From assembly GCA_009829735.1 (NCBI GenBank), contig CM020619.1:25941554-26005553 (forward strand): a DNA stretch of 64,000 nucleotides. Reading direction: 5' to 3'. Positions 10,872 to 20,565 of this stretch are shown piece by piece. The stretch is from Pyropia yezoensis. Taxonomy: Eukaryota; Rhodophyta; Bangiophyceae; Bangiales; Bangiaceae. Under the pieces are notes generated by a model, which did not search any database, was not told the origin of the DNA, and was given only the letters and a program-made list of their open reading frames with translations. Position 1 is the first letter of the stretch. Each line of letters begins with the position of its first letter. A program made the position numbers and the translations under genes.

Positions 10872-12617
10872 AGTACAAAGAGAGAGCGGGGGACGGAGGG
10901 ACAGCACACGTGCAGAAGGCGGTTGTGACACGGCCGACGCAGAGCGAGGGCGGTTGGCAGTGCGGGCGACGCAGAGCGCCAGTCGACGGGGAGGGGTGGG
11001 AACAGATGTCTGCAGAGGGGCGTGTTGATTTCGTCCCACCGCGGCCGTCGTCACGTGCACAATCCTTTCGGACAGGAGACTTGGCCGCACAACTGCATGT
11101 GCAATGATGCCATTTGCAACGTGTAGAATATTGTTGTACCGACTGCTTTCGGTAAATCATTACATGGTCTGTGCCCCATTTCAATCACATCACCTCGGCA
11201 CGTATTTGTGATCGCCCGAACATTGGCTGGATGCCAAAAAGTCGCGACTGTACTGTACTGTGTGTGTGCTCACCTCCTCCCACCCCTTTTGGCGGCACCG
11301 CCACAGCAGTCGCGGCGACGTCGCCTGCGCCGCCGGTTCCCCACGTGCGCGGAAGCGTGCACGGTCATCCACCCTCATCAGTAAAATGCGCCACACCATT
11401 GAGGCCCCCATCTAATGGAACCATTATGAGGAATTCCTTTATGGGATCCCATGGTCCCATTACGAGGGGTACCTACATGGTGCACTGACGGCTCGGTGCA
11501 TTGGCACCTGGTTTTTTTTTTTTAGATCGTCACGTTTTTCGGAACGGGCAGATGTTTCATGGCCACGGACACACTTTTTGATATCCTACCCAGCACACCC
11601 TCACCTACGGTTAGACTCCAGTCTCTAAGGTCCCTACCGCCGCTCCGCCGATAGCAAAATGTAGGCGCTGCGAGAAGCAGCCGGCTGCGCGGAGGTGGGG
11701 GCACCGCCGACCAGCAAGCTACACGCGCGGCGCCTCCATCAACGGGTCCAACATCGCATCCACCGTCACTAACGCCAGTCTTACCGTGCTGCTGTCCGTG
11801 CAGAGCCCTCCCCTCCATGCTTCCCTCCCCACTGCCGCATGCGCCCATAAGAATTCACTGCCGCAAACGGCGTGCCCGTCATAGGTAGTTCCGCACCAGA
11901 CCCTCGCCGCCCCCACTTACGTACCTGTATCCATGCCCATCAACCACTCCGGGCGCTGTACCTCTGGGAAGGTTTCATTAGCATGACCACACCAGCGTCC
12001 ACCGTACCAATAGGTGAAAAAACATCCGTAGCCGCAAGCAGCGGCGGAGCGTCAGTGGTAGATGACGCAGACTCTCGGAACAACGATGGGATCTGCAGCG
12101 TTGGCAGCTGCTCCAGCCGCCTCCCGTGCCACCCCGGTCACCTCGGCCGCAGACATTTTATAATGAGAGACCCACCCACCCTTCCACACGGCCCCCACCG
12201 CGGCCGCCGCCAGAACCCCTCTCTTGTCCCCGCGCACCCCCCTTCTACCTTCTCCACACCACATCCCTTGCCTCAACGTCCTCGACCATCTTCACACCCC
12301 TCGCCCTCCTCACTTTCCCCTCCGTTACCGCTTCCCTCCTCGTCACCATCCATGTGGTCGTCCCTGCCCGTGCCCCCCTCGCTGTCCCAAGGTCCCTCGC
12401 CGTCCACACCCCACGCTCCTCGAGCCGACGAGCCTGTGGCAGTATTGACCCCCAGGTAGGGGGGCAACACGTGCCATGCAAGGGGCGGCAGGCCACTAGC
12501 CTGATCCGTTCCTCCCCCTGCATTTGGGTCCATATTCCCTAAGTTTGGGATAGTTAGCTTAGTAGTAAATCCAACTTGGATTTGAGGGTTTTCTGCATTT
12601 ATCGTCTTGAATTTTCG
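10872..12617. other. Intergenic region between eIF3g and retrotransposon El-1
   Basis: Contains the presumed divergent upstream region of eIF3g. No gene is recognisable. 11400-11500 has short repeated GGATCCCAT/GGTCCCAT words, and 12180-12430 is a CT-rich low-complexity tract. A minus-strand frame 12273-12617 with an acidic tail runs into the El-1 LTR but has no recognised domain. Confidence 0.5.
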
Positions 12618-12903
12618 TGTGGCCCGGTGGGCAGGTGCTGGGGTGGGAGATTCTGAGTGGCGAGATTCTGAGTGGACCCTGGGGGGATAAGGGGAGGGAC
12701 AGCGGGGCTTGGCCCTGCGTCCCCGTCCCGACCAAGAAACTGTTGGACCACACACCATCCTCTTGTTTGTCCGTGGGGGGTTTGCCCCACAACAGGGACA
12801 GAGTGTGTGCGACTTGCACTTCTTCCGGTTCCCCCGACACGGGAGGCAGCCCTTGCACACCGCCCCAAGTTGGGTGCCGTGTGTGCAAGTGGTTTTTGCC
12901 ACA
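12618..12903 (+). repeat. Putative 5' LTR of El-1
   Basis: The right border is set by the primer-binding site at 12906. The left border is inferred from the terminal inverted hexamer TGTGGC...GCCACA, giving 286 bp. No second copy is present because the 3' end of the element is missing, so the left border is less certain than the right. Confidence 0.5.
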
Positions 12904-12905
12904 TT

Positions 12906-12923
12906 TGGTGGAGCAGCAGGGGA
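12906..12923 (+). other. Primer-binding site of El-1
   Basis: TGGTGGAGCAGCAGGGGA, two bases after the LTR end. The identical 18-mer follows the 5' LTRs of El-2 and El-3. It would pair with a tRNA 3' end of the form CTGCTCC-A-CCA; which tRNA that is was not identified. Confidence 0.75.
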
Positions 12924-13022
12924 CAGAGGTAAACTTTACCTCCGGGTGCACCCGGGTGTAGGGGGCCCTCTGTCTCAGAGGAACGGTGGACTTGGACCGT
13001 GTCATACGGATCGTCAGCCAAC

Positions 13023-14969
13023 ATGGCTAGTTCGGACCCCCCGTCGTCCGGGGAGTACACGGGTGACGCACGTACTTCAGTGCCTTTGAATACTGGTGAG
13101 ACACAGGTGGGTTTACCTGGGGTCGCAGAGGGACTAGAGGTCCCTCAAGCCAGCAGGACTGGAAGTGCGGGCGGGCAACAGGCCACCCCGACTCAGTCGG
13201 GAGTTCACTCGGGTGACCCTTCTGATGCGGATGGGCCGAAGTCTGGCCACCGTGTGGTATACTCAACGGGAACGTCCCAAGGGGTGAGGACTGTCCCCGC
13301 GGGTTCCACTCGGGTTGGAGCCAACTTTGGCTTGGAGCAGTCGCCAACAAGGCTTTCGGAGGACGGCGGACCTCCGTTGGTCGGCGATGGGCTCGCGCCC
13401 ATGCCCCCGGTTGAGACCCCTGAGGAACGTGGTTACCCCTCAGGTGGACTCCCGGGGGCGGACCGAGACTCAACTGGAGTCGTCAATCCACTCCTCGCGG
13501 AAACTGTCCGTCGGGAGGCGACCAATGTGTTGCGGCAGACTTTGCCGGACCTGGTGGTGACGATGACAAATACCATTCTGAATCAGATTGTGGCGAGTTT
13601 GCCAGATGGCCTTAATGTCCAGACCGGATTGGGGCTTTCGAGCCCGCAGGCGCCGGGGGAATCCCCCCTCACGCCTATCTCGGGTCGCCCCGAACTGGGG
13701 GCGACACCTGTGACTCCCAACGAGGGAGCCACACCATACTCGGTGGGGCGTACGCCCTTCATGGGGGAGTTCCCCCCGGAAACGCCGGCGGCTACACCAA
13801 GCGCGTCGTGCCGGATTACAGGCACTGAGGGTGAACTTACCCCAGTGCCACAGCGGCTGTTCCCTCAACGTGGGCTGCCGCCCAAGATCCAGGTAGCCAA
13901 CCCGGTCTACCAGAGGATTTTCGACTGTGAGACCTACGCCCTCCACAACAAGTCGGTGGTGTATGGTCCTGACCAGGCCCGAGCCATGGGCCGTGCCAAG
14001 TAGAATGCACTTCATTCTTTTGGGCACAAAGCGGAGTGGGACGGAACTCCCCCCCTCCGTGTCTTTGAGTTCCTACGTCGTTTCACAAAAGCCTGTGACG
14101 ACAATGCCATAAGTGAAGGCATGGCTTTTTACATGCTACAGGAGTTTACGAAGGGCGACCTGCGGACAGAACTTATGTCCGTCATGCCAAGCTCCTCAAG
14201 TGGAGGCGCTGGGGAGGTGACGTCCTATTTGGAGCTCGTCAACTGGTTTTTGAGAGCCATGGTTGATGAGGCAGCGTTGGCTTCTCAAGTCGAGGAGTTT
14301 ACGCAAGCCCATCAAGAAGAGGCGGAGGACGAGTTGTCCTTTGCGGAGCGAGTCCGTAAGCTCAACAATCTTTGTGGGTTTCTTCATCCACAAGCCGTGG
14401 CGAAGAGTCGGTTTGTGGAGGGACTCCATTGGTCAGTCCGGATGGAGACCCGGGAGCATAACACTGCCCGGGCGACCCTGGCCGAGTTGGCTAGGTTCAC
14501 CTACCGCAGAGGCGAGGCCTACCGCAAGTTGCGGGAGGAACAACGCCAGGAGCGTCAGGCCGAGTTGGCCAAGGAACGTGAGGAGGCGCGCCAGGCTAGA
14601 GAGTTGAGAGAGGCACGCCAAATCCGCAAGGAGAGGGTGGTAGCTGCCGTGGGAACTTCCCAGGGTATCTCTTCGTCTTCCCAAGTAGGGAAGCCCCCTC
14701 CGGGAACTGACAATCGGTGTTGGAACTGCAACTCCGATGGACACTGGGCATATGATTGCCCCAAGTTGAGTAAACGCATCCAACAACTTGTTAGGAATGC
14801 GAGTAAGAAGTCGGCTACGAACGAAGTACGTTCACGCCGCGAGGGTGGGTCTCAACCGGTCGTGGCGGTCGCTACACCCTCGGCGGAGGAGGCGGACACG
14901 TCGTCCTCGGACTCGTCGTCTTCCTCCCCGCCCTCAGATTCGGACGCCAAGTCGGCGGGAAACGAATGA
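13023..14969 (+). pseudogene. gag: gag of El-1, split by one in-frame TAG
   Basis: Starts at ATG 13023 (MASSDPPSSGEYTG), 23 codons shorter than nothing upstream that has an ATG. The first part is a long Pro/Gly/Thr-rich region, followed by the capsid-like segment alignable with the Gags of El-2 and El-3 (EFLRRFTKACDDNAISEG here, AFLRRFVKACNDNDVSEG in El-2). A CCHC zinc knuckle CWNCNSDGHWAYDC lies near 14720, then an acidic Ser-rich tail. A TAG at 14001-14003 interrupts the frame; sequence on both sides is in the same frame and continues the homology, so it is a single nonsense change or an unproven readthrough site. The stop TGA (14967-14969) overlaps the pol ATG. Confidence 0.85.
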
Positions 14970-15002
14970 CCGTTGGAGCTGGCCGTCCGAAGCTCACAAC
15001 GG
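14957..15002 (+). promoter_or_regulatory. -1 ribosomal frameshift signal at the El-1 gag/pol junction
   Basis: GGGAAAC at 14957-14963 lies in the G GGA AAC register of gag. A 6-nt spacer follows, then a stem: CCGTTG at 14970-14975 with CAACGG at 14997-15002, and GAGCT with AGCTC inside, leaving a 10-nt loop and one bulged A. Pol is in the -1 frame. This is the standard layout of a slippery heptamer, spacer and stem-loop. An overlapping ATGA would also permit reinitiation. Confidence 0.75.
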
Positions 15003-18000
15003 CAGCCTCGGCCAAGTGGGCCAAGAGGACGAACGAACCGTGCCGGATACTGCGGCGACCTAAGGGAGTCCGCCCACCTCGGGTAGGACTCCCCAAGAAC
15101 GTAAACCCACGTCGGGTCATCGCGGTGCTGACGGGTGAGAACTTCCAGGAGGCTGGACGGGTGCAACTTGCCCCCGGCCGCGCCTGTTGTGCCCGTATCG
15201 TACTTGATACCGGGTCAGGAGCCTCCTTGATACGCGAGTCGCTATTACCAAAGGAGGTGAAGCTCCAACGCTGGAGGTCCAAGGCTGACCATATGATTGA
15301 CATCAATGGTGGGGTACTTCCCATCGTTGGTGCCGTGACCCTACCAACTAGGTTGGGGACCCATGAGGTCGACGTGACCTATGGTGTAGTTGAGAATATA
15401 TCGGTACCCCTGCTTCTGGGTACCCCTTATGCCGTTACACAAGTGCCTTTGATTTGTGGCCCTGAGTACTGGGTCAAGTTGATGAATGGGGAGACTATCC
15501 CCATCCTTGGTAAGGGAAAGTCTGTGGCTCCTGTGACAGTCTCACAGTCGAAGCCTGTTTGCTCTGTGAGGGAAGGGTTTACTGCTACCCTGCGTTTAGC
15601 CCGTAAAGTCACGTTGCCCCCCAACTCGGTGGCGCACGTGGACGTTGTAACTGATTATACGGGGAACGGGTTGGTGCACCCTCACCCCCGTCTTGCTCGC
15701 AAGCACCAAGTGCATGTTGCCCTTGGCACGATGGACTCCAAAGCCGGAGTCCCGTGGAGGATACAGGTGATGAACCTGAGCTCGTCGCCCCAGTACTTCA
15801 AGTCGGGAGCCAAGTTCGGCTATATCGACCAACACGAGGGACCGGTAGTAGCGGTCACCCTCAACGCGGGCGCAAGTAGCGACCCGAAGTCCGGAAAGGA
15901 GAAGCACCAAGCCAAGACGGCCGCCTCTCCTCGGCCCCATGTGAACATGGAGGGTGTTCCACCCAGGTTGAGGGTTCAAGTTGAACGCCTCTTGGACCAA
16001 TATCACAAGTTGTGGGATGGTCAATTGGGACTCATGAGAGCTACCCAACACCGGATCGAGTTGAAGCCCGGTGCACCCCCTATACGCCAACAACCGTATA
16101 GGGGAGGACCCCGTTCAAGGGCCCTCGTTAAGGAGCAAGTTGCTCGCATGGAGGCCCTCGATGTGATCGAGGCCAGTAACGCCGAGTGGGCGAGTCCGGT
16201 GGTTATCGTCCCCAAAGTTGATGGGACCCCCCGGTTCTGTATCGACTACCGTAAGCTCAACGAGAGCACCGTGAAGGACAGTTATCCCCTACCTAGGATG
16301 GACGACTGTCTGGACTCTCTGGGGGAGGCGAACGTGTTCTCTACCCTGGACTGTAACGCGGGGTACTGGCAAATTCCCATTGCCCCGGACGACAGGCATA
16401 AAACTACCTTTACCTGTCACTGTGGTACCTATCAGTGCAAGCGTCTACCGTTTGGTCTGTGTAACGCGCCGGCAACTTTCCAGCGCGCTATGGACATGAT
16501 TCTGGCCGGAGTACGGTGGCAGATCTGTCTCGTGTACCTAGACGATATCATTGTGTTCTCCCGAAGTCCGGAGGAACACATTGGCCATCTTGGCCAGGTG
16601 TTCAAGCTACTTGCTGACGCCGGTGTGTCACTGAAGGCGAGTAAGTGCCACCTCTTCACTCAAGAGGTGGAATACTTGGGACATGTTGTCCGTCCGGGGC
16701 GTCTCAGTGTCAACGAGAAAAACTTGAGGGCCATCCGTAAGGCTCAGTACCCCCGGACCCAGACCCAGATGAGGAGCTTCCTCGGGATGTGTAACGTGTA
16801 CCGACGTTTCACCAAGGGCTTCGCCAAGGTGACGAAGCCATTGAATGAGCTAGTGAGCTCAACGCTACCGAAGAACCTGCCTCCCCCAAGTCGGGTGGAG
16901 CAGGAATCCTTTGAGACTCTTCGGGACCTTCTGCTGAAGCCCCCCATCTTGGCTATTCCCAGGTTGGGAGGCCACTACATCCTGGATGTGGACGCTAGAT
17001 ACGACCAACTTGGTTGTGTGTTGCTTCAGCAGCAGCCGGACAAGGAGTACTTGCCGGTGGGATACTTCAGTAAGGGGCTGAACTCGGCCGAGAAGAACTA
17101 CGGAGTCACCGAGTTGGAAGGACTCGCAGTGGTGTGGGCGGTGACGTCACTTCGTCACTACCTAGAGGGTGAGAAGTTCGTCATCCGCTGTGACCACCGC
17201 GCGTTTCAGTTCATCTTCAAGACGGACTGTACGAACACTCGTCTCAACCGGTGGAGGGTGCGACTAGCACCCTTCAACTTTGATATTGAGTACCGACCTG
17301 GCAGGCAACATGCCCTGGCCGACGGCCTCTCTCGGGTACCTACCGAGGGGCTGGACACTACCCCAGTCGATGAGGACATCCCCATCGTGGGGGTAGTCAC
17401 GCGCTCGGGTCAGGCGTTGAACCCCGAGGCCCCAGGGAACAAGAAGTACTTGCCTGTAGCAATATGGTTGGCCGTATTGTAACCCTAATATTAGGGGGGC
17501 TACTTCTAACCCTTAACTTTCAATTTGATAGTTCGTACTGGTCACGGTATCTACAAGTTACGTATGAGCAGAGGGACTTGCATCTTGGGGTGGAGGGTAG
17601 TTAGTAGTGTCTCCGAGGGTTTATAACGTGGGGGCCGGCGGCGAATCCACCGCCGTCCAAGGTAGAACAACAGACCCCTCCCATTTGGGCTCCCATCTTG
17701 GTCCCGTGGCTTGCGCTCCAAGGACAGCAACCTTGGCCTCCCGGTGACGTTGGTGCCGATCCCCCTTAGTGAGTGTTCCCTGAGAGTGGACGTGCGACGG
17801 ATCCCTATTGTGCTACATTGCCCCTGTCCCTGGACGAGGTGGTGAAGGCCCAGGCCGAGGATCCCTTCTGCAAGTCGCAGAGGGATACCCTGGATACAGT
17901 GGTTGAGACGCGCTTCTTTCTGGGAGACGATGGCCTCCTCATGAGGAGGGGGGTATTCCAGGGGACTGAACAACTTGTCGTCCCCGCATCCCTCAAGGAC

Positions 18001-18815
18001 AGTATCCTTGAGAGGGAGCACAACGCTCCCACGGGTGGACACCTGGGGTCTAGTAAACTGTACCAGACCCTGAGGACCAGGTCCTACTGGCCGTCCATGG
18101 TGGTGGACATCTACAGTTGGGTGGCTGCCTGCACAAGCTGTGCACAGAACCGTCTGATGGAACGGCGGCCTAGTACGGCTATGCTCTTGTTCCCGGCCAA
18201 GAGCCCTTCGCCGCGTTGGCGATGGACATCCTTGGGCCACTGCCAGTGACCGAGGAGGGCAACCAGTACCTCCTGGTCATCTCTGACCGCTTCACGAAAC
18301 TTACGCGAGCGATCCCACTGGCGGAGATCACGGCCATGTCGGTCGTGTCAGCCTTCCTAGATCACTGGGTTGCCGCGTATGGCATCCCGGATAGTACACT
18401 ATCGGACAATGGACCGCAATTTGCGTCTGTACCGTTTCAGGGAGTGCTGGATATGTTGGGGGTTAAGGCAAACTATGCCACCCCCTACCACCCACAAACT
18501 AATGGGCAGGTGGAGCGCTTCAACAAAACTATTGTTAGGCAGTTGCGCCACTATGTGAGTGAGCACGTGAAGACGTGGGACCAATACATTTCTATTCTTA
18601 CTACTGCCTACAATTCACAGGTTCACTCATCTACCGGGGAAGTACCCCTCGCTTTTGTGACCCCCCGTCGGGTGCGGTCTATTGCTGTGCGGCGGCCGCT
18701 TCCAACTAGGGAGGATGGTGGCAGGACGCCTACTCCTACTGAGAGTAAGGCGGAGTTCGCTGCTAGGCTTGAAAACCTCATCCCTAAAGTCAGGGCTGAG
18801 ATGGACAAAGCACAA
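14963..18815 (+). pseudogene. pol: pol of El-1 (protease, RT, RNase H, integrase), interrupted
   Basis: Polyprotein of a chromovirus-type element. Protease active site LDTGSGASLI near 15210; RT with FCIDYRKLN near 16240 and the catalytic box YLDD near 16540; RNase H DVDARYDQ near 16990; integrase zinc-binding HxxxH...CTSCAQNR region 18020-18150, then DDE core MDILGPLP, SDNGPQFAS and NGQVERFN. A solo LTR (17455-17817) with its target duplication interrupts the linker between RNase H and integrase. A one-base deletion near 18200 shifts the frame just before the first integrase aspartate. The coding sequence ends at about 18815 where the element is cut off. Non-functional in this copy. Confidence 0.9.
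17455..17817 (-). mobile_element. Solo LTR of the El-3 family inserted into El-1 pol
   Basis: A 363-bp sequence, reverse complement of the El-3 LTRs and the same length, bounded by TGTAGC...GCTACA. It is flanked by the 5-bp direct repeat TTGCC at 17450-17454 and 17818-17822, the target duplication. This is the expected product of insertion followed by LTR-LTR recombination, and shows the El-3 family moved after El-1 had inserted. Confidence 0.95.
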
Positions 18816-20565
18816 AAGCCTCCGACGGGTTTCCAGTGAGACTCAGGCCCTCCACGTGCACGCGCGCGCACACGAGGCGCATCACCTTCTCGTTCAGCTT
18901 CTTGTAGTACCTCTGCACGCCGGTGGCCTCCCGCAGCACCCGCGCAGGGAGGCCCTCCATCGGCATCTCGACGTCGACGCGATCCATCCGCGCCTGGAAG
19001 TTGGCCGTCACGACAGCAAAAAACTCCTTGCTGTTCTGGTCCGTACCTACCACGGCATCCTCAGACGTCTCGAGCCACGCAGCGCTCAGCTGTACTCGCT
19101 CGACAGCGGAGTACGGGACCCCGTTGGTGTGGACGCGAGGTCCCACTCCATCTCGAGAGCCCGCCTCGCCGCCTCCACGGCCGCGTCCTCGGCCGCGCAG
19201 AGGGCCGCTTCGCCCGGCACGGCCGCGTCGCCCTGCGCCAGGATTGGTGCGCGCGCCGGCGGCTGCTGCTGCGGCCTCTGCTGAGGGATCCCCATCGCCG
19301 TCGGTGAGGCCGTCGTCGGCCCCGACGTCAAGGCGGCCTCCACTTCGCGAGGGCCGCCGCCCGCCTCGTGCACCTCCATGGGCGCCGCGTCCGCGGGGGG
19401 CTCTAGCCGCGCGGCCGCGAGCCGGGCCGCGCGGGGGGACGGTGTAATCTGTTCTGCTGCTGCCGGGGCTGGCGGCGCCGCTGCCGTCGCTGGCGTAGCC
19501 AAAGGAGCGGCCGCTGGGGCTGCCACCAAGGGAGCTGCGGCCGCTCGGCCCCCCTCCCCGATTGGATGGGGGGGAGAACATGGCCGTGTGGTCTGCGATG
19601 GCCCCCCCCACCCACGCGGGCTCAGCGGCCGCAGCTGGGCTTGGTCGTTGCCGCCTCTTGGCCCCGCCCACCCACGCGGGCTCGGCGGCCGCGGCAGGAC
19701 TTGGTCGTTGCCCCCGCTTGGCCCCCCCCACCCGCGCGGGCTGAGCGGCCGCCGCTGGGCTTGGTCTTTGCTCCGGCTCGGCCCCGCCCACCCGCGCGGG
19801 CTCGGCGGCCGCGGCTGGGCTTGGTCGTTGTCCCCGCTTGGCCCCCCACACCTAGGCGGGCTCAGCGGCCGCCGCTTGGCTTGGTCGTTGCCCCGGCTCG
19901 GCCCCGCCCACCCACGCGGGCTCGGCGGCCGCTGGTCGTGTCCGGCGTAGCCGGCCGCCCCGGCCGGGCCACCGCAACGCGGCGGCCCCGTCCACCGACG
20001 TGGGCTTGGCGGCCGCTCCCAGTCCAGGTTCTGCGGCTGCGGCTGTGCTGCCCACGGACAGCGGCAGGTCCAGCGGCACAGACCGTGCTGTGGCCCCGCG
20101 CGGTCCGCCAGGCGAAACTGCCAGCACAGCCGCCGAAAGCCTCGGCGCCGTTGCGTTCTCGTCGGCTCCGTCACGCACCCCCACCACCGGTTCACTGGCT
20201 CTCCTGGCGGAGGCCGAGCCGCCCACGGGCAGCCGCACGTCCAGTGGCACAAAGCAAACTCGGGCATCGTGATTTGGGCACGCCGACAACGTGCACAAAG
20301 CCGCCGACAGCCGCGACGCCGCTGGTCCTTGCTTATCTTCCGTGGGGGCGGCCCGCCTCCCGGTGGCGGCCGCCCCCCCCCCCCCCCCCCCCCCCCCCAG
20401 CGCCTCGTCTACCCCAACTCGCCCCAGAACGGCGCTGATCCCCGCCCCGGTTGGCGTGGCTGACGCACATTGCGCTCGCTCGAGGGAAAAGGCGGTACGG
20501 GAGAGGACAGGCAGCCCAACAGAAAGGGGAAAGGGGTGTCGCGGGGGCCGACTTGCGGCCCGCAA
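18816..20565 (-). pseudogene. SANT/Myb-like DNA-binding protein remnant with 20-residue tandem repeats
   Basis: On the minus strand one frame runs from about 20565 to 18816 with a single TAG at 19852-19854. The N-terminal part has two related segments (VCFVPLDVRLPVGG and ARSVPLDLPLSVGS). It is followed by 20-residue repeats rich in Pro and Ala, and then an RG-rich stretch. The C-terminal part resembles the SANT/Myb-like domain found with PIF/Harbinger-type elements and in plant and oomycete GST-T3-like proteins: AWLETSEDAVVGTDQ, an FF..V...F segment, RYYKKLNEKVMRLV and TGNPSEA. The reading stops at the El-1 break point, so the rest is missing. Family assignment rests on motif pattern only. 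Confidence 0.5.
19601..19930. repeat. 60-bp GC-rich tandem repeat
   Basis: Five to six copies of a 60-bp unit with the core GCGGGCTCGGCGGCCGC followed by GGCTTGGTCGTTG. The length is a multiple of three, so every copy encodes the same 20-residue unit in the SANT-like frame. One copy (near 19850) has CTAGGC where others have GCGCGG, which creates the TAG. Confidence 0.9.

Larger units (their letters stand above)
12618..18815 (+). mobile_element. El-1: Ty3/gypsy LTR retrotransposon, 3'-truncated and interrupted
   Basis: Sense-strand element with a putative 5' LTR (12618-12903), primer-binding site, gag and pol. It stops abruptly inside pol after integrase at about 18815, where SANT-like gene sequence begins, so the chromodomain end and 3' LTR are missing and no target duplication can be read. 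A solo LTR of the El-3 family sits inside pol. One in-frame TAG splits gag and one deletion breaks the integrase frame. It is therefore inactive. Confidence 0.9.

Noticed and set aside
10017-10928. Plus-strand 303-residue frame over eIF3g
   Set aside because: It is a shadow of the eIF3g coding sequence in GC-rich DNA, with no homology of its own.
19566-20438. Plus-strand 290-residue frame across the 60-bp minisatellite
   Set aside because: It is the opposite-strand shadow of the repeat; the minus frame continues into a recognisable domain and this one does not.
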